Source of the DNA: Desulfuromonas sp.
Lineage (GTDB): Bacteria > Desulfobacterota > Desulfuromonadia > Desulfuromonadales > BM501
Assembly: GCF_002868845.1 (NCBI RefSeq)
Contig: NZ_PKUB01000048.1
Coordinates: 46,830-92,426 of the forward strand
Length of the DNA stretch: 45,597 nucleotides
Direction: 5' to 3'
Below are positions 33,621 to 41,686 of the stretch, one piece after another. The translations under genes and the position numbers were made by a program. Position 1 is the first letter of the stretch, and the number at the start of each line of letters is the position of its first letter. A model generated the notes under the pieces. The model saw only the letters and a list, made by a program, of their open reading frames with translations. It had not been told where the DNA came from and ran no database searches.

Positions 33621-35465
33621 ATGAGCCACAGCAGCAGCGCACCGGTCATTCAGGAAGTGGAAGACAAGAAGAAAATCGTGCTGGTCGGCAACCCCAACGT
33701 GGGAAAGTCGATCTTTTTCGGCACCTGGAGCGGGGTGTATGTCGACGTCTCCAACTTTCCCGGAACCACCGTGGAGATCACCCGCGGCCGGGTGGGGGAG
33801 GACGCCCTTTTCGACACCCCGGGGGTCTACGGAGTTTCCTCTTTCAACGACGAGGAGCGGGTGGCGCGGGACGTCATCCTCTCGGCCGATACCGTGGTCA
33901 ACGTGGTCGACGCCACCCACCTGGAGCGGGACCTCTTTCTGACCCTGCAGGTCATCGACATGGGGCTGCCGACGGTGGTGGCCCTCAACTTCTGCGACGA
34001 GGCCGAGGCCCTCGGTGTCAAGATCGACGCGGGGGCGCTGCAGGAGGCGCTGGGGGTCCCGGTTATCCCGACGACGGCGGTGGACGGCAAGGGGGTGGCC
34101 GAGGTCTACTCCGCCATCTCTCTGGCGCGGCCGGGCAAGGCCCATCCCGAGATCGAGGCCGAGGTGCACAAACTGCTCGACCGCATCGACTCCCGACCCG
34201 AGGCCCTGATGGTGCTGGAGGGGGACTGGACGGTGGCAAAGCGCCACGGCGTCGAGCCCCTGGCCGAGCGGGAGCGGGTCTACCTGCTGCGCCGCCACCG
34301 GGCCAACGAGATCGTCGCCCAGGCGGTGACGCGTCCCGAGAGAACGAGCCGCCTGCGCGATCTGATCGGCCGTCTCTGCCTCGATCCCCTCACGGGGATT
34401 CCCGTCCTGCTGGCGGTCCTGTGGGGCTGCTATCAGTTGATCGGAGTCTGGGTGGCCGGCGACGTCGTCGGCCTGACCGAAGAGACCCTCATGCAGGGCT
34501 ACTGGGAGCCCTGGATCCGCGGCCTGGCCGGGGGCTGGGTGGCGGAGGGCTCGGCCCTCGGGCAGATCCTGATCGGCGAGTTCGGGGTGCTGACCATGAC
34601 CGTGACCTACCTTCTCGGCCTGCTGCTGCCCCTGGTGCTCGGCTTCTATGTGGCCCTCTCGGTCCTCGAGGACTCGGGCTACCTCCCGCGCCTGGCGACC
34701 CTGGTCGACCGGATGATGACATCCATCGGCCTCAACGGCCGGGCGGTGATCCCGGTGATCCTCGGTTTCGGCTGCGTCCAGCTCGGCACCATCACCACCC
34801 GCATCCTCGGCTCCAAGCGCGAGCGAACCATCGCCACCTCGATCCTCAATTTCGTCGTTCACTGCAGCGCCCAGATCGGGGTCATCGCCGGCATGCTCGC
34901 GGTGGTGGGGATGAAGCTGACCCTCGCCTACGTGGCGACCATCTTCGCCTGCCTCGCGATCCTGGGGACGGTGCTGAACAAGATGATCCCCGGCAAGAGT
35001 TCGGCTCTGCTCATCGACCTGCCGCCCATGCGCCTGCCGCGGATCGGCAACGTGCTGCGCAAGACGGGGGTCCGGACCTTCTTCTTCATGAAGGAGGCCT
35101 ACGTCTGGTTCATCGCCGGCTCCCTCGGCGTCTCTCTCCTGCACATCTCCGGCGGGCTGAAGGCCTGGCAGAATCTCGTCGCGCCGCTGACCGAGGGGTG
35201 GCTCTCCCTCCCCAAGGAAGCCGCCACCGCCTTTGTCATGGGCATGGTGCGCCGCGACTTCGGCGCCGCCGGCCTGACCGAGCTTTCCCTGGCGCCCTGG
35301 CAGGTCGTCGTCTCCCTCGTCGTCATCACCCTCTTCGTCCCCTGCATCGCCTCCCTGATGATCCTGTTCAAGGAGCGGGGCGTGAAAGAGGCCATGGCCA
35401 TATGGGCCGGCGCCTGGGTGCTGGCCTTCACCGTCGGCGGCGTCCTCGCCCAGATCGTACTTTAG
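33621..35465 (+). CDS. feoB: FeoB ferrous iron transporter, divergent gate motifs
   Basis: The 614-aa protein has an N-terminal G domain: GNPNVGKS (23-30, G1), Thr in FPGTTVEI (G2), DTPGVYG (65-71, G3), NFCD (123-126, G4, usually NxMD). A helical spacer and a polytopic membrane domain (about 270-610) follow. The gate motifs are unusual. The first reads GFGCVQLG instead of GFGCNVPA, and the second HCSAQIGV instead of CSARLPVY; the two Cys are kept. The protein is shorter than typical FeoB (about 700-780). Neighbouring feoA, a Fur box and a Cys-rich protein support Fe(II) uptake, although another divalent metal is possible. A GGAG ribosome site lies about 9 bases before ATG 33621. The stop is TAG. 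Confidence 0.9.
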   Translation: MSHSSSAPVIQEVEDKKKIVLVGNPNVGKSIFFGTWSGVYVDVSNFPGTTVEITRGRVGEDALFDTPGVYGVSSFNDEERVARDVILSADTVVNVVDATHLERDLFLTLQVIDMGLPTVVALNFCDEAEALGVKIDAGALQEALGVPVIPTTAVDGKGVAEVYSAISLARPGKAHPEIEAEVHKLLDRIDSRPEALMVLEGDWTVAKRHGVEPLAERERVYLLRRHRANEIVAQAVTRPERTSRLRDLIGRLCLDPLTGIPVLLAVLWGCYQLIGVWVAGDVVGLTEETLMQGYWEPWIRGLAGGWVAEGSALGQILIGEFGVLTMTVTYLLGLLLPLVLGFYVALSVLEDSGYLPRLATLVDRMMTSIGLNGRAVIPVILGFGCVQLGTITTRILGSKRERTIATSILNFVVHCSAQIGVIAGMLAVVGMKLTLAYVATIFACLAILGTVLNKMIPGKSSALLIDLPPMRLPRIGNVLRKTGVRTFFFMKEAYVWFIAGSLGVSLLHISGGLKAWQNLVAPLTEGWLSLPKEAATAFVMGMVRRDFGAAGLTELSLAPWQVVVSLVVITLFVPCIASLMILFKERGVKEAMAIWAGAWVLAFTVGGVLAQIVL

Positions 35466-35476
35466 GAGGTGACCCC

Positions 35477-35647
35477 GTGCTGAAAATGTTCGCCAAAGCG
35501 AAAACCGTGCAACCGGCCCACGTCGCCCAGTGCCCCAACTGCCGCTGCGCCCTCGACGGTGCCCACTGGCAGAACTGCCCCCGCTGCCACCAGGAGCTCC
35601 CCAAGGGGAGCGGCTGCCACGGCTGCGGCTCCTGCGGAAAACACTAG
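35477..35647 (+). CDS. small Cys-rich protein of the feo operon
   Basis: The 56-aa basic protein starts with GTG 35477 after GGAGG, 11 bases past the feoB stop. It has CPNCRC, CPRC and CHGCGSC motifs, that is nine Cys plus several His in 40 residues. It probably binds zinc or iron. Small Cys-containing proteins (FeoC or FeoB-associated Cys-rich proteins) often follow feoB; this one does not match FeoC's winged helix. A T-rich run follows the stop. Confidence 0.7.
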   Translation: MLKMFAKAKTVQPAHVAQCPNCRCALDGAHWQNCPRCHQELPKGSGCHGCGSCGKH

Positions 35648-35668
35648 AGGCCTTTTTTTTGTCAACCA

Positions 35669-35687
35669 AATGAAAAGAGTTTTCATT
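35669..35687 (+). promoter_or_regulatory. Fur box upstream of the porin gene
   Basis: AATGAAAAGAGTTTTCATT is a 19-base perfect palindrome with 8-bp arms, 99 bases before the porin start and 22 bases after the feo operon. Together with the feoA site it marks a local iron regulon. Confidence 0.78.
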
Positions 35688-35785
35688 TTCACGCAGTTCC
35701 GGGGTAAATATTTTCTCCCCGGACACCGATAAGTCCCATAGCAAATCAACCTTCTGAGATTACTCTCCTTAAAAGAGGTCGTATC

Positions 35786-36898
35786 ATGCAGCGTCTGAAT
35801 GTTCTTTTTGCCGTTCTCGCATTTTCTCTCGTCTCCCTGCCGGCTTTCGCATCCTCCCAGGACCCGAAAGGGGACTCCCTCGAAGGTCGGATGCAGGCCC
35901 TGGAGTCGACCCAGGCCGAGATCTACCACACCCTGGCCGAGAAGAAGGCCGCCGGGCTGGCGAGCAGGATCACCGAGCGCATCACCCTTTCGGGTCTCAT
36001 CGAGGTGGAGGCTACGGCCGAGGGGATCGATTTCGCCGACGGCGGCTCCGACGCCGCCAGCGACCTGGTCCTGGCCACCGCCCAGCTCGGCTTCGGCCTG
36101 GAACTGACCGAATCCCTCAGCGGCGACATGATCTTCCTCTTCGAGGAGGACGCCACCGACCTCGAGGTGGACGAGGCGGCGGTCAACCTGGAGCTGGGGC
36201 CCTGGTCCGGGCGGATCGGGCGCCAGTACCTCCCCTTCGGAGTCTATAACAGCCACTTCGTCAGCGATCCCCTGACCCTGGAGCTCGGAGAGACCCGCGA
36301 GACGGCCCTCCTCGCCGGCTACGGCAGGGACCTTTTCACCGTTTCCGCCTTTGTCTTCAACGGGGACGCGGAGAAGGCCGGCGCCGAGGATCACATCCGC
36401 GACTGGGGCGTCAGCCTTGCCGTCACCCCGCTGGAGGGGATCGCACTGGGCGCCAGCTACCTGTCCGACCTGGCCGACACCGACGCCGACCTGCTCGGCG
36501 GCGCCGACTACGGGGAGCGGACCGGCGCCTGGAGCGCCTACCTGGTCGCCGCCTGGCGGCAGCTGGAGTTCTCCGGCGAGTACCTGGGGGCGACCGGGGC
36601 CTTTGCCGCCGCCGACCTCGATGCCGACGGGAACGGCGCCGGCGACGAACCGGCCGCCTGGAACCTGGAGATCGCCTGGTACCCCTCCGGGACCCTCGAG
36701 GTGGCGGCCCGCTACGAGGGGAGCGACCAGTTCGCCGGGCAGCCGGAGACGCAGTACGGCCTGTGCACCTCCTGGGGCGCGTGGGAGAACGTCTCCCTCT
36801 CCCTGGAGTTCCTGCACGGGGAGTTCGAGGCCGCCTTCGCCGAGGCAGGGGAGGAGGAGCGTGAACTGGTGACCGCGCAGCTGGCCTTCGAGTTTTGA
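35786..36898 (+). CDS. LbtU-like siderophore/iron porin
   Basis: The 370-aa outer-membrane protein has a Sec signal (residues 1-22, PAFAS) and a short coiled-coil region (about 30-60, LEGRMQALESTQAEIYHTL). The rest is a beta-barrel of alternating strands that ends in Phe (QLAFEF). GLIEVEA, FLFEEDATDLEVDEA and LPFGVYNSHFVSDPLTLELGET are like the LbtU family, a legiobactin/siderophore porin without a TonB box. It probably brings iron chelates or Fe(II) across the outer membrane to FeoB. A Fur box precedes it and a terminator follows. Confidence 0.78.
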   Translation: MQRLNVLFAVLAFSLVSLPAFASSQDPKGDSLEGRMQALESTQAEIYHTLAEKKAAGLASRITERITLSGLIEVEATAEGIDFADGGSDAASDLVLATAQLGFGLELTESLSGDMIFLFEEDATDLEVDEAAVNLELGPWSGRIGRQYLPFGVYNSHFVSDPLTLELGETRETALLAGYGRDLFTVSAFVFNGDAEKAGAEDHIRDWGVSLAVTPLEGIALGASYLSDLADTDADLLGGADYGERTGAWSAYLVAAWRQLEFSGEYLGATGAFAAADLDADGNGAGDEPAAWNLEIAWYPSGTLEVAARYEGSDQFAGQPETQYGLCTSWGAWENVSLSLEFLHGEFEAAFAEAGEEERELVTAQLAFEF

Positions 36899-36917
36899 GT
36901 GGGGAGCCAACAAATAC

Positions 36918-36951
36918 AAAGGCGTGGTCCAATCAGGGCCACGCCTTTTTT
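36918..36951 (+). terminator. intrinsic terminator of the porin gene
   Basis: A 13-bp AAAGGCGTGGTCC/GGGCCACGCCTTT stem with a 5-base loop is followed by T residues, 20 bases past the stop. Confidence 0.85.
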
Positions 36952-36985
36952 CTATTCATAAGCGCCGAAGGGGTGAGTCCCCCCC

Positions 36986-38626
36986 CTAAAAGCAAGCTCC
37001 TGGCAACTGATTCCAGAAATCTCTTAACAAAAGCTCCTTGTTCGACGCTGTGAACTGGTAGTTAAATCTCGTGGTGTTGCTGCTCACCTGATCAACTTCA
37101 TCAGTAAACATGCCTATTCGCAGCCCTGTGGGGCGCAAACCTTCTAATAGCTTGTAGACCTGGGCGTTCACCTCCTCAGGGGTCAAAGACCTGTTGTCTG
37201 TTTCGGCGTTCATGTTTCTGGCATACATCGAACTCTCACAAGGATTGATGGAGAGAAGGGTCAGGTAATTCAGGTAAATGTTGTTTAGCAGTTCAAGGGT
37301 GCCAGCAACGTGCTCTTCTGATAGCCTCAGGCCGCCAACCCCTGGCATTAACATGGCGGAGGTCTCGATTTCAGCCTCGACAAACATCTTTGAAGCCTCA
37401 ATCATGTCATTGCGAGTGCAGTCCTTACATACATAACGCAATACTTCATCTGAACCGCTCTCCAGCCCCCAGTAGATCAAGGATAGGCCTGCATCCTTGA
37501 GCTCTTTCAGTTCGTCGACAGACTTCTCCAGTATCGAGGCGGTCCGGCCGTAAAGAGAAACCCTCTGCGGGTTGAAGATGTCTCCGGCATAGTGCAATGC
37601 GCCTAGCAGCAGGCCGGTGTCGACCCCCAATTAGTTTCCGCTGCCGACGAACAGCCGTTGGAGCCTCGATTTTTCGGACCCTATCGAGGCAACGACCTTG
37701 TCTACGTGTTCCCTGAACTCGTCAAGAGACTTGTTTTCAGGTGCCATTTCAGAATATTCAGAGCAGAACGTACAACGGTTGTAATCGCACCCTGTCGTTA
37801 GCTCTAAACGTAAAACGTGGGGCTTCCTCTCGGAGGGGGGAGATGACAAGTCGTGTGAACTGAACAGGTTCCTGTCCTTGTAGGTCTCATCCAGCCTGGG
37901 AGCCAAAGTGGAAAAAATTCGGCTCGGCACACCGATAAGTTCACCGGAAACTTCTTTTATAAAGCCCTCATCGATCAGGAATTGAACCCCGGTATTCGCA
38001 GCAAAGGAATAGACGGAGGAGTCGATATTCGATCTCATGGCCCGCAGCATGGAATCGCAAAAAAAGTATTGAGCAATGCCGTCGATGCTTTGATGCCGGT
38101 CCAGAAGGTTTTCCAAGGTCAAGACCTGGAGTTCTTCATCGGGAACTTCCATTGAAAGTACATCCGCGCCGTAACGTCCAGCAGTGGAATAGAATCTAAC
38201 TCTTGACGCCCCATTCAGCTTTTCTGTGACAAACCCCTCGCTTCCAGGCTTAACGTAACTGGCTCCGCTGCACAGCCTTACAAGAACCCTGCTGCCTTTT
38301 TGTAGCGAAGAAAGGTTTTCGCATTCCAACGATCGAAGTAATGTTGGGCAAAAATGGTTTTCTAAATCGAGATAAGAAAAATTTTCCAGGCACTGGTCGG
38401 TCATTCCCAATGGGTGATGGGCTCTTGCTTCCAACGATTTGACAACGTTTTCCACCACCCCAAGTTTATCGCACGAATTCTCAAAAAGGGAGTTTATGCC
38501 TTTAAAGTAAGGCAATAAGCTCGAAAGGCCATGATTCGTAAATTTACGAATCAGTTTTTCCCTGTTGACCCTTTGACCGTCAACTTGCCTTAACATCCAC
38601 AATAAATCACAGTGACTTACAAACAT
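36986..38626 (-). pseudogene. radical SAM protein split by TAA, 5' end at IS remnant
   Basis: Two in-phase frames (37631-38626 and 36986-37630) make one protein of about 546 residues. TAA at 37631-37633 separates VGSGN from LGVDTG, inside what should be a continuous radical SAM strand-loop. The radical SAM cluster motif is TTGCDYNRCTFC (Cys280, Cys285, Cys288; CX4CX2C). It is preceded by a 270-residue domain I do not recognise and followed by a typical barrel (YWGLESGSDEVLRYV). The first ATG at 38626 has no ribosome site and lies a few bases from an IS1595-like remnant. The 5' end is therefore probably lost. GC is low compared with the flanking genes. The reaction is unknown. Confidence 0.7.
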
Positions 38627-38636
38627 ATATTGGCTG

Positions 38637-38756
38637 CCGTACGGGCCGTAGAGCCCGAAACAAAGTGTTCGATGAGCCGTTCTTGCTTGGCCTGACTCAG
38701 ACGACTTTTTCGCATACTGCTGTCCTAGACAATTTTCAGTTGTCTAGGACAGCCCC
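38637..38756 (-). mobile_element. IS1595-like insertion sequence remnant
   Basis: On the minus strand, ATG 38715 opens a frame MRKSRLSQAKQERLIEHFV that matches the N-terminus of IS1595-group transposases and breaks off after about 27 conserved codons. In front lies the IS end: GGGGCTGTCCTAGACAA, including a 12-bp inverted repeat (38721-38732 with 38740-38751). The other end and most of the transposase are gone, and the sequence fuses to the radical SAM gene near 38637. Confidence 0.7.
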
Positions 38757-38762
38757 TTAATC

Positions 38763-38837
38763 GCGACTTTGGTCCTCGTGCCGCTGATGATCAACTGGAT
38801 TGCTCCTTTCGTGAGGAAGCAGGTCGAGCGACGCTAA
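38763..38837 (+). pseudogene. possible C-terminal gene fragment beside the IS end
   Basis: A 24-codon plus-strand frame reads TLVLVPLMINWIAPFVRKQV and stops at 38835-38837. It looks like the last membrane helix and basic tail of a protein whose body was lost at the IS junction. The family is not recognised; the call is weak. Confidence 0.3.
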
Positions 38838-38905
38838 CGATGTTCCTCCAGTGCGATCCCCGGAGCGCACAAGAGGGACAACCTCAAGAAGACATGGAGA
38901 TGGCC

Positions 38906-39028
38906 ATGAAAGTATTAGGCGTATCCGGATCCCCGGTCCCAAACAGCAACACCGACAGGGCGTTGAAACTCGCCCTGGAGGCGACCGTTCTGGACACGGA
39001 ATTCATCAAGCTCAAAGACTACTCCTGA
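38906..39028 (+). pseudogene. N-terminal fragment of NADPH-dependent FMN reductase
   Basis: Forty codons from ATG 38906 match the start of flavodoxin-fold FMN reductases and iron-sulfur flavoproteins. KVLGVSGSPVPNSNTD is the FMN-phosphate-binding loop and the frame continues to EFIKLKDYS. A TGA then ends it. No Cys cluster or catalytic body follows in any frame, so about 150 residues are missing. It lies beside the second FMN-binding protein gene, suggesting a former flavin-protein cluster. Confidence 0.65.
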
Positions 39029-39084
39029 CCTCAGTCGGCAGGGTCAGGCCAGGCCGCCCAATCGGCATCGGTCGCACTCTTTGC

Positions 39085-39261
39085 TTACGCCGGCGTCCAG
39101 TAGCAGCGCTTGGGGGAGACGATTTTGCTCTCCTTTTTCAGTTGCGCCATCGCCTTGTCGACCTCCTTGCGGTCGAGGCTTCCGAGTTCGGCGATCTTTC
39201 CAGCGTTGAGGGGCTGCCCTTCTTCACGCATGATCTCCAGAACCTTTTCCTTGATGGCCAT
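39085..39261 (-). CDS. small winged-helix DNA-binding protein
   Basis: The 58-aa protein has [39 protein letters not shown] and the wing IVSPKRCYW, a complete minimal winged helix. AGGAG lies 8 bases before ATG 39261. It is downstream of, and on the same strand as, the FMN-binding protein gene (57-base gap), so it is probably cotranscribed. The single Cys in KRCYW is next to the wing. Its target is unknown. Confidence 0.75.
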   Translation of the reverse strand: MAIKEKVLEIMREEGQPLNAGKIAELGSLDRKEVDKAMAQLKKESKIVSPKRCYWTPA

Positions 39262-39317
39262 GAATACACTCCTTGTCGCGGGGAATCCCGCAATGGGTGA
39301 AATGCTGCGAGAGAACC

Positions 39318-39689
39318 TCACCAGGTCTGGGTGACGGAATCGATGGTGACGGAGAGCGTTGCCCGCAGCCAGCTGAATCGTTTTTTCATGACGTCATAAT
39401 CGGGGCCGGAGGTGACAAAAGCCGCTTTCCCCTTGATGAGAAAACCGGCTCCCGCCCCGTGGAGCCCTTCCACCTTGCTGCTCCCCAGGGTGATCAGCAC
39501 TTCGGGGTTGTGGCGGATGTTTTCTTCCGTCTTGTGCATGTAGCCTGCGGGAATCAGGAACCGCCCTTCAGGTGAGATCTGGATGTAGCTGTTCCAGGTG
39601 TTGACCATGTGCGGACCGTCTTTGCCGAGGGTGGCCATGGCGACGACGCCATCTTTTTTGAGAATTTCGAGCAGTTTTTCCGGGACCAT
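39318..39689 (-). CDS. FMN-binding protein, PNPOx-like split barrel (copy 2)
   Basis: The 123-aa paralogue of the protein at 4807-5178 is identical at roughly two thirds of positions by eye. [37 protein letters not shown] and [18 protein letters not shown] match the FMN-binding protein of Desulfovibrio vulgaris. AGGAGG lies 6 bases before the start. It is divergent from an intact MocR regulator (240 bases between starts). Differences from copy 1 cluster in the 70-80 region (GLHGAGAGF versus GKNGPGTGF) near the expected flavin site. Confidence 0.88.
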   Translation of the reverse strand: MVPEKLLEILKKDGVVAMATLGKDGPHMVNTWNSYIQISPEGRFLIPAGYMHKTEENIRHNPEVLITLGSSKVEGLHGAGAGFLIKGKAAFVTSGPDYDVMKKRFSWLRATLSVTIDSVTQTW

Positions 39690-39790
39690 TGCGACCTCCT
39701 GTCTTCCTTCTGTTCGGTGTCTGGCTCTGGGTGCTGCACCTGATGGGTGATGGCGGGGCAGTTCCCTTCTCCCTTTCGCGTATGGAAAGA

Positions 39791-39827
39791 ATAATTGTTG
39801 CCTGGCCCTACGGGAAGGTACAATTAT
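39791..39827. promoter_or_regulatory. candidate operator of copy-2 MocR module
   Basis: ATAATTGT (39791-39798) and ACAATTAT (39820-39827) form a perfect inverted repeat with a 21-base spacer in the divergent region. Centre-to-centre spacing is 29 bases, near three helical turns. It differs from the TGACAC repeat of copy 1. Confidence 0.4.
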
Positions 39828-39929
39828 AGAAAAAATCGTGGGGGCAGAAAGGGGAAAGGGGGGGCAGCCCGAAGAGGGACGCTTTCGCTCGCCCCCCTCT
39901 GTCCTCAGAGGTCGCGGCGGGGGGAGACG

Positions 39930-41321
39930 ATGTTTACACTGAACAACGAGGACAGCAGCCCGCTTTACCGTCAGCTCTTCGAGCAGATTCGCGACCAAAT
40001 CCTTTCGGGGAATCTGTCGGCCCATTTCAAGCTGCCTTCGATTCGCGACCTGGCGAACGAGCTTGCCGTCAGCCGCAATACGGTCGAGGGCGCCTACCAG
40101 GAGTTGTGCGCGGAGGGGTATCTCTACAGCCGGTCGCGCAGCGGCTATTTCGTTTCGGACATCGAACAGGGCGTCACGACATCGGCCCAGGGCAAAAAAA
40201 CCGAACTGGACCTGCACCCGAAGCTAGCGGAAAACTACCGGTATGACTTCCACCCGGCAAGGCTCGACCCGGAATCGTTCCCGGCGGCTCTGTGGCGCAA
40301 ATGCATCCTGGAGAGTCTTCGGGCAAGTGCCGAGGACCATTCTCAGTACAGCGAGCCTCAGGGTGAATGGGGATTGCGCTGCAACATCCAGTTGTACCTG
40401 GAGCGCTCCCGCGGAGTGCTCTGCCGGCCGGAGCAAATCGTGGTCAGTTCAGGCTTGCAGCAAAACCTGGAAATCGTCGCCCAACTCATTAGGGGAAGTC
40501 ATGACTCGGTCGCCGTCGAGAACCCAGGCTACCATCTGCCCCGGGACGTTTTCCGCAACCTCGGATTCAAGATCACGCCGGTAGACGTCGGCCCGGAGGG
40601 GCTGGATACGAATAAACTGCTGGCAACCGACTGCAGTGTCGTCTACATCACCCCGTCACACCAGATGCCCCTCGGCCACGTGATGCCCGTGGCCAATCGC
40701 CTGAAGCTCCTTTCCTGGTCGGAAAAGGGGGGCGGGCTGATCATCGAAGACGACTACGACAGCGAACTTCGCTATGTCGGCAGGCCCATATCGTCGCTGC
40801 AGGGGCTGAGTCCGCAAGGGCATGTCATTTATCAGGGGACGTTCTCCAAGGTTCTCTCGCCGGCATTGCGTTTGAGCTACATGGTCCTTCCCCCCGTGCT
40901 GGCCGATGCCTATAGGAAAAAGTTCAGGAACTACCTTTCTCCCGTTCCTCTTCTGATCCAGCGGGCCATGATCGCCTTCATGGAGCGGGGCCACTGGGAG
41001 CAGCACCTGCGACGTGCGCGGATATTCTATAAGAAGAAACACGACCTGATGCTCCACGCCATCGAGCGTCGTTTCGGGGACAGGGCAAAAGCCATCGGCC
41101 AGGGTGCGGGCCTTCATATCGTTCTGGAACTGATCGATAGCATTTCAGGGGAAGCGGAGTTTGTTGAAAGGGCAAGGGAGCATGGTTGCAGATTGCTGCC
41201 CTTTTCGGATTTTTATGCCGACGGCAGAAAGGAACATGACAAGTTGCTGATCGGCTTCGGGGGCGTTCCCATGGACGAGATTCCGCAGGGGGTCGAATTG
41301 CTTTCCAGGTTGCTTGAGTGA
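39930..41321 (+). CDS. MocR-type GntR/aminotransferase regulator (copy 2)
   Basis: The 463-aa intact regulator has a GntR winged helix (PLYRQLFEQIRDQILSG, LANELAVSRNTVEGAYQEL) and a linker of about 40 residues. The type I aminotransferase-like domain follows, with EDDYDSELRY and the PLP lysine in GTFSKVLSPALRLSYM. MocR proteins sense PLP-related ligands through the aminotransferase domain (PdxR controls PLP synthesis, GabR GABA use). The target here is probably the divergent FMN-binding protein gene and itself. GGGGAG precedes ATG 39930. It aligns end to end with the broken copy at 5317. Confidence 0.92.
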   Translation: MFTLNNEDSSPLYRQLFEQIRDQILSGNLSAHFKLPSIRDLANELAVSRNTVEGAYQELCAEGYLYSRSRSGYFVSDIEQGVTTSAQGKKTELDLHPKLAENYRYDFHPARLDPESFPAALWRKCILESLRASAEDHSQYSEPQGEWGLRCNIQLYLERSRGVLCRPEQIVVSSGLQQNLEIVAQLIRGSHDSVAVENPGYHLPRDVFRNLGFKITPVDVGPEGLDTNKLLATDCSVVYITPSHQMPLGHVMPVANRLKLLSWSEKGGGLIIEDDYDSELRYVGRPISSLQGLSPQGHVIYQGTFSKVLSPALRLSYMVLPPVLADAYRKKFRNYLSPVPLLIQRAMIAFMERGHWEQHLRRARIFYKKKHDLMLHAIERRFGDRAKAIGQGAGLHIVLELIDSISGEAEFVERAREHGCRLLPFSDFYADGRKEHDKLLIGFGGVPMDEIPQGVELLSRLLE

Positions 41322-41686
41322 CCGGTTTTCCTCCCCGCGCAGTCCTATCTCCTCCCGCCAACCTCCGCCTGCCGCAGGCTGGAGATGTCGCGCATCGGGG
41401 GGGGGGCCGCCATCTACAAAATCTGATGGTAGACCCCCTTCGACTCCCTTGTTCGGTCAAGCAGCCTGTCCCCCCTTTTTCTGCTTATGTGCAACAGTAG
41501 AGGCGGCCAATTGGTCGCCTTTTGTATTGAGTAAACTGACCCCGGAATTCCCGTTCTTTTCTTCCATAATTGTCAAACTGTAAAAGCCCCCGATGCCTTA
41601 GTTACTGTCGCAGCCAACACAAACAACAGGTCAAGGGCTCAAGTCCTGTTATTGCGGCGCTGTCCATCCAGGTTTTTGGCTGGTCA
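41322..41686. other. intergenic region, no gene seen
   Basis: About 365 bases lie between convergent genes. They contain a G-run (about 41397-41406), a hairpin (41501-41524) and a T/C-rich part, but no supported gene. Confidence 0.5.
41501..41524 (+). terminator. possible terminator after MocR copy 2
   Basis: An AGGCGGCC/GGTCGCCT stem (one G-T pair) with AATT loop is followed by TTTTG. It is 180 bases past the MocR stop. Confidence 0.45.

Noticed and set aside
33603-35744. Long minus-strand frame opposite feoB
   Set aside because: Shadow of feoB; no domain, and it crosses the feoB ribosome site and the porin Fur box.
39026-39028. TGA as selenocysteine in the FMN-reductase fragment
   Set aside because: No Cys-aligned position, no stem-loop after the TGA that I can see, and the downstream frame does not resemble the enzyme.
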